This document shows positions 47,991 to 59,797 of a DNA stretch of 64,000 nucleotides, piece after piece (positions within the stretch are counted from its first letter, which is position 1; the number at the start of each line of letters is the position of its first letter). This DNA comes from Batkoa obscura. Its lineage: Eukaryota > Entomophthoromycota > Entomophthoromycetes > Entomophthorales > Batkoaceae. The position numbers were made by a program, and so were the translations under genes. The stretch is taken from contig JASVEC010000011.1 of assembly GCA_030770535.1 (NCBI GenBank), forward strand, positions 310,001 to 374,000, read 5' to 3'. The notes under the pieces were generated by a model. That model ran no database searches, was not told the origin of the DNA, and saw only the letters and a list, made by a program, of their open reading frames with translations.

Positions 47991-48712
47991 ATGGAAAATA
48001 CAGTTGATAGCTTAAACCATGCCACTGCCGCATTCAACACTGTTGGAGGATTTGACAAAGCTTTAGCCGTAATCATTTTTTAATTTAATTATAAACTAAA
48101 GTTTAATACTCTTTATTTTAGTTGATTCAATATTCCACCAAGATGGTAATTTTATTAAAATCTAGGAACAATGTAGGTGAAAAAAGTATGACCAATTTAA
48201 CTGGATTAATGAACTTAGCTAGAATCATAAGTGATAGCCGTACTTTATTCCGTTTCCGAGGAAGTTTACCTTTGATTGCTAAATCTTTACAAGGCGCCTT
48301 AACAAATAATACTCACGTCACATTACCCATGAAACTACAATTAGTATCCATGTTGTTTTATTATCCTTTGGAACATATTTATTGGCTAGGTTCTCACTCA
48401 GTATTACCTGTCAGCCCAAAAACTATAATGTTATCAGCAAAATATTCTTGTAGAGCATGGTTAATTTATAACTTAGTAGAGCTATACAATATTATAATCA
48501 AATATCAAAAATTAATTAAAATGGAAAAAGAAGAGGAGTTTGAATTGAAGAGTGTAGCCAAGAAAGAAAAATATGAACTCTCTGTCCATACCTTCTCAAT
48601 GATTTGCTACACTTATATGGCCGCCCACTACTCTTTAGATCAATCTCCTTTCAACCCTACTTCAGTAGATGTTGCTGGTTTTGCTGCTGCTCTTGCTGCT
48701 TATCTTTCATAA
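47991..48712 (+). CDS. Peroxisomal membrane protein PEX11 family
   Basis: PEX11 proteins remodel and divide peroxisomes. Two exons (47991-48068, 48122-48712) give 222 aa. The N-terminal amphipathic part has GGFDKALALIQYSTK, the family's lipid-binding helix with a following MTNLTGLMNLARIISDSRTLFRFRG segment (48195-48270), the PEX11 hallmark 'SRK.FRL.'. Hydrophobic stretches follow around LVSMLFYYPLEHIYWLG and near the C-terminus (VAGFAAALAAYLS). The pattern is closest to the PEX11C/gamma-like branch. The end converges on AIM19, 248 bp apart. Confidence 0.88.
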
Positions 48713-48960
48713 ACTTATTATTTCTATATTTTAGTTATATAAGTAAAAATTTAACCACCTTTATTAATTAAAAAATTATTTCTATTTTATATTATCAAAA
48801 AACAATAATTTTAGTCAACTTATTATTATAAAGCTATTGTTTCATTAAAAAATACATTTACAATAAATAAAAATAAAATTAACTTAAAAATAAAGCGATA
48901 TAGATATATTAAATTAAAGAAAAATAAATAAAGTTTACTGTTTATAACAATATAAAACTA

Positions 48961-49527
48961 TTATTCTAATCCTAAATAATCTCTAAAATAACGTTGACCA
49001 TAAATTATTCCTTGTGCAGCTACTGTACAAGCTAATCCTAAAGGTAATGGATGACGTGGACTTGAGAATGCTTTACCGAAATTTAATAAACCATAAGATA
49101 TACTCCATGCTAAAAAGGGTTAATATTATCAGTAAGTTTAGGTGCTTCAATAATGTTAAACTTACCTGTAGCTATCCCAGTTGAATTGAATACATCTCCT
49201 TTTATGCAAGCGTATCTATATATTCTCAAATCAGTATATCATTTCAAAGATTCAATAACTGACATATATAATATAGCTCCATTTTTAAATAATAAAAAGA
49301 AGCAAAACTTACCCAGAGCCAGCATATATAAAAGCAAAAGAAATCATAGAAAGCTTAGTTGGCATCCCTTTAATTAGTATTCTATCTCTGGTTGAACCCC
49401 ATCTGTAGGAAGCCAATAAGGCAGCTGAGGTAATAAAGGCAGGATAAGGAGTTTCAGATAATAAATCTAACAATGATTTATCTTTATTAGGCTTTGTAGC
49501 CATAATTGGGTACTTTTCTTCACTCAT
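48961..49527 (-). CDS. AIM19-family mitochondrial membrane protein
   Basis: Altered Inheritance of Mitochondria 19 family, fungal mitochondrial membrane proteins of unknown biochemical role. Three exons (49313-49527, 49166-49215, 48961-49109) give 137 aa, close to yeast Aim19. Recognised by TPYPAFITSAALLASYRWG in the first hydrophobic segment, the exon-2 part DVFNSTGIAT followed by AWSISYGL, and a last segment PLPLGLACTVAAQG. The middle exon is only 50 nt and becomes visible only after splicing. No cleavable presequence is obvious. Confidence 0.75.
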
Positions 49528-49813
49528 TTTAAAATATTGCTAATAAAAATTTTAAAAAAGTAAACTTCTACAAAATTAAGTTTCATTTTAACCAATTATA
49601 TTTTTTTGTCGAACCGATAAGTAGTAAAAAATTGGCTACATATGATTTAATAATGGTGTCTCTCTTACTCTTGTTTTATTACTTTTATTAATCAAATAAG
49701 CTATATAAGTTTTTAGAAAATGAGATAAAAGCATCAATATCCTTGCTTCATAATTCACTAAAATCAGCTTTGAAGGACTGAGTTAACATAGAAGGTGCTT
49801 TCAAGTAATCAAA

Positions 49814-50693
49814 ATGAACATGGATAAAGATTCAGTTGGCAGGCTTTTAGCTCAAACCAAAGATATGTTTAAAAATCAGGTTATAATATCTCCCGAAAAA
49901 ACGGCCGCTATGCTTCAAGAGTATATCGACCCTAGGTCTAGAAAAGACAAATTCCATAAAAGTGATATTAATATAGCCACATATCAGAGTAAATATAAGA
50001 ATGGGTTCTCTAATATAGAAGATGCATTGAATAAATCAAATAGGTTTTTTGATGCCCAGGTTTATTTTTCATTACTAGAGAACAAACGTTCAGCTACCGA
50101 GTTTAAAGAGGGATGTATTAAACCTAACCTTACGGAACGAGAGGAAATCGACAGATACATATTTTACGTTCATTTTTTACTCTTAATTCGCGCAAAGCCC
50201 ACTTTAAAAAACAGTGGAGGCAAACTAGATTACATTCCAAAGTTTCTAACCTCTATTTAAAAATAAATATTGACTTTGGTAACCTAGAGGAAAATGTAGC
50301 ATCCTTTCCCTTAAATAAAATTGAACATCAGTGGATTAAAACTTGTAATGCGAAAATAACACTATTACACTACAAAATATCTTAAGATTTGGAATAGCAG
50401 GGTATAGATGGGCTCATATAGTGGATTATATCTTTATCACTACAAGAGTAGACAAACAATTTCTAGGTCCATTAAATGCAGTTAGGGTATTGTGTAGCAA
50501 GCCTCCGTCATGGGACATACATCCTATCACAAGCTCTGCGCCAATAAAAAATAAAGAAGGAAACTTAAACGAAAATATCCAAGAACTACTATGTTTAGCT
50601 GTTCCAGGCTTTGATTATGATCCACTAATCAACACAAAAGTCATAAAAGAAGAGCTGAAAAGTTTCCCTATGGCAAATCAGTGGAGGGGCTAG
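49814..50693 (+). CDS. Hypothetical orphan protein (259 aa)
   Basis: I do not recognise this protein. Three exons splice in frame: 49814-50167, 50215-50344, 50398-50693. The first donor is the unusual GTTCAT, but the 47-nt intron and phase 0 on both sides fit, and the exon-2 frame is open for 43 codons with no ATG. The protein is soluble, mixed-charge, with no signal peptide, membrane span or repeats. Features: SPEKTAAMLQEYIDPRSRKDKF near the N-terminus, YWRQTRLH at the first junction, SGYRWAHIVDYIFITTR at the second, and VRVLCSKPPSWD. It sits between AIM19 (divergent, 286 bp) and the DRAP-deaminase gene (convergent). Confidence 0.6.
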
Positions 50694-50899
50694 GATGAGC
50701 ATACATTTGAATATATTGTTAGCCCAATACTTTAAACTATAATGAAAATGCAATATAAAATAAAAGTACATTATAAATGAATATGGATGTCTTTTTGTTT
50801 TTATTCAGTATTAATTATATAAATTCTGCTTTCTGCTTTGATTATTAATGTACAATATAATGTAAATTTGCTTTAGATGATTAGCATTAAACTTAAAAA

Positions 50900-51343
50900 T
50901 TATTTTATTAAATGAGAATTAGGTTGTAAGCACAAATCTTGAAAGTTATCAAGGTATATTACAGTGATGTTGTTATCTAAAAGCAAGTTTGTAGAATTAC
51001 AATTTACAAAGTTATCAGGTTCTTTAATACCACAAACTACTCTCTTAATACCCTTCTCTAAAATCCACTTCAAACAAGGCTTTTTACCTGATAATCTTTC
51101 TGAACAGGGCTCCATAGTGGTATAAATAGTACACTGATTATAATTAATTTGTTTATCATTTAGTTTTAAAAAGCAACATTCTTCGGCATGCGTGTTTCCT
51201 TCGATTTCTCGGGAGTATCCTTGACTTAGTATTCCACCTTTGTTGACTAACACTGCCCCAACACTATATGCTCCATCTACTGGTTTGCATTTGTTTGCTT
51301 GCTTGATGGCTAATACCATATACTCTTCATCTTTTGAGGTCAT
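50900..51343 (-). CDS. Deaminase of the riboflavin pathway, RIB2/DRAP-deaminase-like
   Basis: Zinc-dependent cytidine-deaminase fold. In fungi the RIB2-type enzyme deaminates the pyrimidine intermediate of riboflavin synthesis. Single exon, 147 aa. The zinc site is THAEECC with HAE, and EPCSERLSGKKPC carries the two Cys ligands. The longer spacing with RLSG between the cysteines matches fungal DRAP deaminases ('TMEPCS.RLSG..PC') better than tRNA or dCMP deaminases. VCGIKEPDNFV fits the family's post-motif strand. It lacks the N-terminal pseudouridine-synthase domain of yeast Rib2, so it is deaminase-only. The start is the ATG at 51343; upstream in-frame codons have no ATG. Confidence 0.82.
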   Translation of the reverse strand: MTSKDEEYMVLAIKQANKCKPVDGAYSVGAVLVNKGGILSQGYSREIEGNTHAEECCFLKLNDKQINYNQCTIYTTMEPCSERLSGKKPCLKWILEKGIKRVVCGIKEPDNFVNCNSTNLLLDNNITVIYLDNFQDLCLQPNSHLIK

Positions 51344-51579
51344 CTTATATAGCTTAAGGAACAATGATAATTTATTGAGCTAAAAATAGTAAAAATTTAT
51401 TGGTCACTGAAATATAACGAATCATCCCAATTGATCTTAGTAATAACTAACAAATTTATTGGAGGATTTAAATTAAATTAATAACATAAATTAAAATGAA
51501 AGGGTGTCTAAAAACGGACCAATAAATACTAGATAATAACAAAATTAGCAGGATTTTATATAGAAATTAGAACTTAAAA

Positions 51580-52560
51580 ATGAATCACAACTCAATAAGG
51601 ATGCGTGATATCAACAATCAATATACAAGTTTAAATGTGGAAGACGATGACCAAAACGAAATTGAGTTTCAGCCTAAAAAGAAAAAAGAGTTTGAGATTA
51701 GCTTTGATTATTTAAAGCTTTATGTTTATGAAAACTGGTCATCAATATTTCCAATTTTAATCTTTGTTTTAATTAATGCATTCATTGTTCTAATGTTTAT
51801 TTTGTTTCATGAACAAGTATTAAATGGTTTGCAAGACTTGGGTAACTACTTGAAAACATTGGGATATGCGTAAGCAATTTTTATTTTTATAATAATTTAC
51901 TTATCTTTTTTATTAAAGTGGTATGCTTATTCCTATCGCATTAATAATAATAGCATCCTTCCCGCCAATCCCAGGATATGGTACTGTATCTGTTTTATGT
52001 GGTTTTGTTTATGATTTCCCAGTTGGATTTATACCACCATTGATAGGAGGAATTATTGGAGCATCGTCCTGTTTTATCGTAAGTAGAAAATACGGGCAAA
52101 CATATATAAGAAAATTATTGGCACATTATACATATATTGAAGCAGCAATGAAAGCAATTGAGATCAAGGGTACAAAAGTAAATTTTGTTATTATTTAATA
52201 GATGTAACTCTAAACAAATTAAAGCTACTATTTTTGGTAAGAGTAGCGCCATATCCTTGGACCATCATGAACTTTGTACTAGGGGCCACTAAAATTCCAT
52301 ATACAAAATTCATTCTGGCAACTACACTTTCTTTACCCAAGCTTTTGTTTCATGTTTACCTTGGTGCTAGCGCCAAATCTTTACTTGATAATGGAGCCGC
52401 TTATTCGCCAACTAAGATTGTTATGGCTGTGTTTGCATTAGTGTCCTTTATCGGGGTTACTGTATACCTTTACTTTACTTGTACTAAGATAATCAATAAT
52501 ACATTGGAATTGCCATCGAGAACTAGCTCTAATAGTCCTAATATGCACCATTCTCTATAA
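51580..52560 (+). CDS. TVP38/TMEM64-type VTT-domain membrane protein
   Basis: Golgi/ER membrane protein of the DedA-VTT (SNARE-associated) family, of which some members scramble lipids. Three exons (51580-51869, 51919-52177, 52225-52560) give 294 aa. An N-terminal polar ~55 residues, a TM segment (IFPILIFVLINAFIVLMFIL), then the VTT core. In the core, ASFPPIPGYGTVSVLCGFVYDF and GGIIGASSCFIVSRKYG are the family motif with the re-entrant loop, and LVRVAPYPWTIMNFVLGATKI the second. A final TM lies near ALVSFIGVTVYLYF. The PIPGYG element, in place of FPP.P..S, is typical for TVP38. Confidence 0.88.
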
Positions 52561-52860
52561 CTCTATGCTATTTTGATATTTCGTTAAACTTATTATAGTC
52601 ATAAAATTTAAAATTATTTAAATGAAATTTTATTCTGGTGTTATTATTAATTTTTATAAATTAAAACTTAATATCATTATCTTATTTTAAAGTTGATTTA
52701 TAATTATCATGATCAAATAATTATCCTTTGCATTTTATATTTTAATTACTGTACTTTTTAATTTTCAATTGAACTTACCAACAAATTATAAGTGTAAATT
52801 TAAGGTGTGAATTTGATTACAAAAAAATATTCCAAATTTTTGAAAAGGATAACTTTAAAC

Positions 52861-55381
52861 ATGTCGAACTATGAACCATTTAATATACTAGAAAGGCCAC
52901 CAGATTATATAATGTTAGAAGGAGAAAGATTATACAATAGAAACAATTCAACAAATAATGAAATAAAGTGAGTATTTTATCTTGTTATAGACAGGAGACC
53001 AACCTTTTATTTTAGCATGGAAATCAAAGTTTTATCCGAAATTGCTTTGAACCAAAAGTTTTTTAGAAGGTTTTACAGACTATTAAAACTAGGAAGTGGC
53101 GATACTCGAACGTTTTTAACTAATGTCACCATTCTTTTGAGTATTGCTATTTTAAAAGAAGTAGCAGGTTATTGTTCAGGTTTGCTTACCAGCAAGTTTT
53201 ATGTAGTATTAAATAAGCAAGACCTTATTGGGTTTAATCAGTTGGCTTTAAAAGCTATGACAATCATTTTTTTAACTGCTTTGGTAGCTTCATGTATTGT
53301 TTTTTAGTCAAACTATTTAACTAATGAGATTTTTTACTTATTTTTAGTTGATGTCGATTTTACTTTATTTTCAAGGATATATAGCATGGGTATTAAGGAA
53401 GAATATGACACAACAAATTCAAATCAAATATTTTCAAAAGGATTTGTTTTTCAAAATAATAAGTGATAAAACAATCGATAATCCGTAAAAATTAGTTAAA
53501 CTCAATTTTGTTCCATCTAATAGCATTTTATAGGGATCAGAGAATTGCTCAAGACATTGATAAATTAACAACCGAATTCGGCAAATCTTTAGTTGTAATT
53601 ATCTTATCTCCATTTTTGATCTGTTATTATACCTACAGGTTATATCAATATGCTGGCTATCATGGGCCTTTAACTATTTATGCTTACTTTATTTTTTCCA
53701 CTTTTATAAGCAAAGTGCTAATGAGTAAAGTATCTAAGCTTATTTTTATGACTGAAAAATGTGAAGGTCAATTTCGGTAACTTATGTTATTTCACTCATT
53801 TTCATTTGTTTATATTTATAGTTCGGATCATATTCATGTACTTAAACAACATCAAGAAATTTCCTTATTAAACGGGGAGTTAAGAGAGGGGATAGAGATA
53901 ACCAATACATTTAATGAATTGTTAAAGTATCAAAAAGAAAGAATTAATAGGGGCTTTTTTATTTATTGTAAGTTTTATTTATTCAAACAACTTATCATAC
54001 TTATTTATTATTTAGTAAACGAGCAATTTTTCTCTTATTTTGGTTCCATAATTACTTATTTGGTTGTTGCAATACCTATATTTTCTGGTGTTTACAAAAA
54101 CACAGATCCAGCCGAGTTAAGTGGCATTATTAGCTTGGTAATGATTTGTTTTAATTATTTTATTTTAAACTAATAATAAGTTTAGGTAGCTTTTATTTCC
54201 ATGGCGTTAGTATATCAATTTACTTTGCTTATACAACAATCAACTCCTATTTCAGATATTGTTGGTTATACCACACGTATTTGTCAACTATTAGAAGCTC
54301 TAGAAGTCATTGAAAATAATTATAATGATGAAGTGACAAATCTAAATCATAAGTAATTTATTTGAATATTGTAAATAAACTATACTAAATTTATTCTAAT
54401 TATTAGTATAAGCGAACCCATCTCAATATTATTAGATAATATCCAATGTGTATCACCAAAGGGAACTTTATTATTTAAAGGTAATAATTATTTATAAGAT
54501 AAAATATCTTAACGAATATAATAGACTTATCTATTTGCATACGCCAAATGGAGCATGTTTTGATTACTGGTAGCAATGGTAAATTAAATAATATCATATT
54601 TATCATATTATAAAGCTATATATTTTATTTCAGGTTCAGGAAAATCATCATTTGTTAAGTTATTAGCAGGATTATGGAAGCCTGCCTCAGGTAACTGAAT
54701 TTAATCGCTTGTATTTAACAATTGTAAGATTAAATTTTTAGGCAAAATCAAATGGCCATTAAATATTACTTTTGATAAGTTAATACTGTTCATGCCAGCA
54801 AAACCTCATTTTATTCATGGTACTTTAAGAGATCAAATAATATACCCAGACCAGAACGATGATATCAATTTAGCTCTAAGTAATTTTTACATCTTTAATA
54901 ATAATAGTAATAATAATTCATATTAATACAATAATAACATAGACGATAATAGAGTATATGAGTTATTAAATCAAGTTGGTTTAAGTGATATTGTAAACAA
55001 ATTAAATGGATTAGATTCCTATTATACCTCTGATCAATGGTATACTTTACTTACACCTGGACAACAACAGAAGTTAGTATTACTTCGATTATTTTATCAT
55101 AAGCCTATTTTTGCAGGTAATTCTACTACTAATTTAATTACTTCTAATTTTTAATAATCTAAATAGTTTTGGATGAATCCACAGCTTTTATAGACCATCA
55201 AAGCGAATCTAAGATATTAAATTTATTATCTAATTTTGGTATCACATTAATATTTATAACTCAAAACCATCCCGAATTAATTTTAACAACCAACAATGTG
55301 ACTACTTTTAACTGGCCCACCTTCCATACCCATTTAAATTTTATGGAAGGAAATACTTATCCAAAAGTGACTTATCTTTAG
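52861..55381 (+). CDS. ABCD4-type cobalamin (vitamin B12) ABC transporter
   Basis: Half-transporter that in animals exports B12 from lysosomes. Twelve exons sum to exactly 650 codons (649 aa): 52861-52967, 53016-53283, 53348-53484, 53534-53776, 53822-54137, 54186-54352, 54407-54480, 54525-54578, 54634-54690, 54742-54879, 54943-55116, 55167-55381. The membrane domain has [13 protein letters not shown] (the ABCD 'NPDQ' loop), [19 protein letters not shown] and the [16 protein letters not shown] block, all closer to ABCD4 than to ABCD1-3/Pxa. The ATPase part has Walker [19 protein letters not shown] as a degenerate signature (ABCD4 has LSPG), Walker B VLDEST and an H-loop NH. No peroxisomal EAA/PEX19 motif was checked. 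Confidence 0.9.
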
Positions 55382-55700
55382 ATTTATTTAATTTTATTAA
55401 AAACTAATTCAATTTTATTATAAAAGATAATTTTTATTTACTATATAGATTAATATTGAATTATCAATTTAATTATTAATTTGTTTTAATTTTAAGCTCA
55501 ATAATAAGAGAAGGGGGTTGAAACAAAAACATTTAAGTATAATTATTTATTTAATTATAAAAACTAAATCATTATTTAACAATAAAAACATTAACATTCT
55601 ATTAAGCTCTATCATAAACTAGCACCAAATAACTCTTTTATAGTAGTCTCATTTGCTTTAAATTCTCAATCTACATTCAACTTTTATTTTTTTGCTCATT
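55382..55700. other. Convergent intergenic region
   Basis: About 320 bp of AT-rich DNA between the ABCD4 and PPR 3' ends; nothing recognised. Confidence 0.5.
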
Positions 55701-57730
55701 TTATCTCTGAGCATTCATTACTGCTTTTTTCAGGCCCGGTATAAGTTCAAGTGCTATTGGTTTTAAATGCATCATATCGTATTTATGAATGTTAATGTAC
55801 AATTCTTTAAAATGATATAATTTTAGTCTTTTATTAATTGTTTTATCTTTATTGGCCTCATTTAAAATCATTAAACTCAAATATAACTCATTTATGCTAC
55901 AAAATAAATAATTAAAACTTATATTTTTATTATAATATATAACTTACTTTGAAAATCCATTAATTAAATTACAATAAGTTTCAAAAATTAGCTTATTTGT
56001 TATATAATTTTGTTCCATATATTCTTTTTTTTCTATTGAAGATAATACAGAATTCGATTGTAAAGTCCTTAGTATTTTATTAATCATCTTGTACAAATTA
56101 AAACACTTTTCTTTTTTTCCAAACTTGAAGCATAAAAATATAATTTGATTTAAAACGTAAAGATCATTATCTTTGTATTCATAGTTATTAAATAGCTCTA
56201 AAGCTCTTTCATAATTACCATAATTTGTGTGCACAGGTAACAGTGAATGGAATAGTTTAGTTTTATAATGCTTGGATTGATTAGTGCCATATTGATTAAT
56301 AAACCATACCATTAGAAGTTCTACTTCTTTAATTGTTTCTTCACTATTTATTGGTAGCTCACCATTTAACAATCTAACAACCTCATTTGTGTTTAATGAT
56401 TTGTTTTCTCTTTTAAACTTGTTTTCTTTTTTAAAAAGTGGATAGTAAGTTGAATAAGTATCCAACATATTAAGTAATGGCACTCGAATATTTCTTATAT
56501 TTAAATTTAAATCTATTAATTTGGCAAATAGTTTACGTGCATAACCCAGATCATTTGATCTTCTTGCGTTCATCAATAGTGCAACATAAGTATATGCATT
56601 GATTTCTAATCCTAAGTCCGAAATTTGATCAAATAACACTAATGCTTTATTGTAATAATCTTTATTAGAAGAACAAGCTAAGATTAAACTACTGATAAAT
56701 ATCGAATCAGGCTTAATTCTATCTTTTTTCATTAAATCAAATAAATCAAATGCTTTTTCAACCAACTTTTGTTTAATACATGCCTTTATCATAATAGTAT
56801 ATGTTAGTATATTTGGTCGGTAGACTTTAAATCTCATATTGTCAAACAACTCGCATGCTTTATCAAATTTTTCAGCTTGAGTATAACCTAAAATTAAATA
56901 ATTCATTGTACTCTTAGATATATTAAAACCTTTCTTTTCCATAGTCTGATAAATCATAAATGCTTCATCTAACTTACCAGATGTAGAATAAACTTTAGTG
57001 AGTAATGAATATGTTGTACCATAAGGCTTTAAGCCTTCTTTTTTCATCTTTTTGTAATATTTTAAACAATTTTCTAAATCTCCTTTATTTGAATATATTT
57101 GTATCATATGTGTATATGTCTTTTCATTAATACGCATTCCCTTTTCATTTATTATTTCCAAAGCTAACAAAGCAGCTTCCTCATTTTTCACTATTGAGCA
57201 AATAAATATAAACTTGTGTATTAATATTAAAGAAATTTCCTTCTTATTTTTTATTTGAGCTAGAATAATTAGCTTTTGATAAACCATATCTTTTGTCCAT
57301 TTTCTAATTTTATTATTTCTCATTTTTAAACTATCAATAATACCAAAAAGTTCTTCTTCTAACATCTGTTTCGATGGTTTCAACTTATCATTTGGAAACA
57401 ACTCGTTATACATTGCGTTCAACTCTTCTTCGCTAATGGCTTCTATATTCTAAATAAAGAATTAATTGATCTTAATCTTAAATAAATTTTTACAGTATTA
57501 TTCAAATTCCGTTGTTCTAATAGCCATTGTTTTTCGAACTCGTTGTCCATCGATACATTATATGAACTGTTTTCTACTGATTTTGAGAATACTTTTGAGC
57601 CTTTCTTTGCTTTTGTTTCATATTGTTTAGCCCATCTCATATTATTAATTATTATTTTTTTTTTATCAACTTTCAGCATATCATTTATTAAATTTTTAGT
57701 TAAAGTTAATTTTATTAACTTTAAATCCAT
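55701..57730 (-). CDS. Pentatricopeptide-repeat (PPR) protein, probably mitochondrial
   Basis: Organellar RNA-binding protein. Three exons (57494-57730, 55948-57449, 55701-55896) give 644 aa. I start at the ATG at 57730, which gives a basic N-terminus rich in Lys/Leu/Asn/Thr that could serve as a mitochondrial presequence; the frame is open further upstream but without ATG. At least six 35-residue PPR units run in tandem in the middle, for example TYTHMIQIYSNKGDLENCL, TYSLLTKVYSTSGKLDEAF and TYTIMIKACIKQKLVEKAF, each starting with the usual TY/VTY helix. The C-terminal third is Asn/Lys-rich without clear repeats. The RNA target is unknown. Confidence 0.88.
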
Positions 57731-58317
57731 ATTAAAAAAATGAGTTTTTTTTTTCAATTTTCTGAAATTTAATTGTTTTGAAAATAATGATATGTCATTG
57801 GTTAAAAAAATTTCATGGAATTTTAATCCTTTGAGTACCAAATATTGCAAAAAAAAATCAGTTTAATTGCATAACAATTTTTGTTCTATCTTACTATAAA
57901 GAATGATTTTTACTTATCTAGGGCTAATTTAACAAGCAATGTTCGTCATGATTTAATTTTGTTTAAAATCATATATGACTGACCAATCTTTATCACAATT
58001 TAATTTTACTCTATAAAAAATTAGTTTTTTTCATATTATTTTTTATTATTCTAATGAAATCTCTATCTCCTTTATTCATCTCATTTTCCGTATCTCCAAC
58101 TTAAACTTTTGGTAAAATATTAATTTGTTAATATCTTTGCTTTAACATTCTTATAGTTAATTTTAATATTATTACTTGGAATTTAAATACAAACTGGGAA
58201 TAAGTAGTATATTAATTTTCAAATAAGTTAAGATTAGATATAGGGAAAGGATGTGAGGATGTGATTTTGAATTTTTATTCATTGTTCATTTTTAATACAT
58301 AAAATAAAAAATACACT

Positions 58318-58352
58318 GCTTGTTTCTTGTTTCTTGTTTCTTGTTTCTTGTT
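58318..58352. repeat. (TGTTTCT)n minisatellite
   Basis: Four to five tandem units of a 7-mer. Confidence 0.9.
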
Positions 58353-58606
58353 CCTATTTTTTAGTACCAAAAACAAGTTGTTATTAATTGCAACAGTGAC
58401 GATTTTTTTTATATAAAATCAAAATTTTTCATAAAAAAAGTTCTATCAATATCAACCCTATACTTTCAACACTTTGGACTTGGCCAAAAAAAGAAAAAAG
58501 TATATCACTCGAATTTTTTTTAATATGTTTTTTAAATTCCAATAAATGCTAATGACTTATTTCAAACTTATCTTATTGTCCTTTAAATTATAAAAATTTA
58601 ATGAAC

Positions 58607-58655
58607 TTGAGTGGAAAAATTCTTAATAAAATTCTTAAACAAAAAAATACACTCT
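58607..58655 (+). mobile_element. Partial MITE (right half)
   Basis: GAGTGGAAAAATTCTTAATAAAATTCTTAAAC followed by A-run and ACACTC matches the right half of the GGGGATGT family; the left half is missing or unrecognisable. Confidence 0.6.
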
Positions 58656-59528
58656 CTATTGTTTTTTATTATTATTTACATTTATATTTACATAAAATTA
58701 TCATCCCCTTTTTTATTTTAGTTTCCTCTATGGTTCAATTCGATTTAACTACTTTATAAGACATTTAACTTATGATAATTTCCTTTATTCTTAGATAAAA
58801 GCTATCTTTTTAATATTCAATCCTTTATTAACGATAGCTCTTTATATTCAATAAATGATCTGATTAATCTTGAGAAAACTAAAGTAGTGAGTTGATCTTT
58901 GATCAATTATCTTGATCATTATTTTATTTATAAAATAAAGAACATATTAATACTATAATTAAAAGAAACAAACTAATATTAACAACTTATTTGATATTAT
59001 CTTATTTCACTTTGAATTATAAAATTTTTGCATATTATTTTTTACTAATTTAATATAATTATCACTCCTTTTTTCATTCCATTTTCCGCTTGTGTGACAT
59101 AAAGTAAATTAGCCACTTTCTAAATTATTTAGCTCTAAATATTAAACATTTATTATTATTATCAACTTTATACTTTCACCCCATTATGCTACTTATTCTT
59201 TAATTCAAAACTCAAATAGAAACTAATAAAACTAGAGATAGAATAATATAATGTGAAAATTTTGTTTTTTGTTTTCGATTATACTTCTTTCGATTATTTT
59301 TTATACTGAAAAATTTTAAAAGAATTTTTACTTAATTTAGGTTAATAAAAAAAAACAACACTCAAAAAATGATTTTGAAATTCAAGATTAATGCAAATAT
59401 CTTCTCAATGTGGGATTTTTAAGGGGAAGGATACTTTTAATAAAAGGACAATTATTCTTAATAGCAATTAACTAATTAATGCTAGTAATTTTAATACTTA
59501 TTTTATTATTGATTGTTTAGTATATTTT

Positions 59529-59555
59529 AAGTTAAGTTAAGTTAAGTTAAGTTAA
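59529..59555. repeat. (AGTTA)n repeat
   Basis: About five tandem pentamer units. Confidence 0.85.
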
Positions 59556-59797
59556 TTTAATTTTATCATTTAAAAAAATAATAATAATATATTAATTATT
59601 CTTCAATATTATTCTAAATAATAGCACCATAAAAAATTATTAATCCCTTAAAAATTTGAAATAATAATAAAAAATTGATTTATTTAAATGAAAATTAAAA
59701 GAAGAGATAGAGATATTGTCAAAGGACTATTAAATGGTTTTTAAAATAAAAAATGGCATGAAATATACAATTGAACTCAAAGTTATTATTAACTTGT

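Larger units (their letters stand above)
57731..59797. other. Long intergenic region with internal duplications
   Basis: About 2.07 kb between the PPR start and the BEM1 stop. Contains a 3'-half MITE (58607-58655), a TGTTTCT minisatellite, an AGTTA repeat, and what look like diverged copies of a ~70-bp segment near 58026, 58663 and 59024. No gene seen. Confidence 0.55.

Noticed and set aside
50168-50260. Continuation of orphan exon 1 to the stop at 50260 as a single-exon 148-aa gene
   Set aside because: The spliced three-exon reading is open to 50693 with matched phases and a better composition, so the unspliced end is probably an artefact.
53284-53307. Alternative donor GTTTTT after VASCI in the ABCD4 exon 2
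   Set aside because: GTAGCT at 53284 is a better donor in the same phase and yields a membrane helix of more usual length.
57731-57850. 40-codon N-terminal extension of the PPR protein
   Set aside because: The extension opens with TTG and has no ATG; the ATG at 57730 gives a plausible targeting-type N-terminus.
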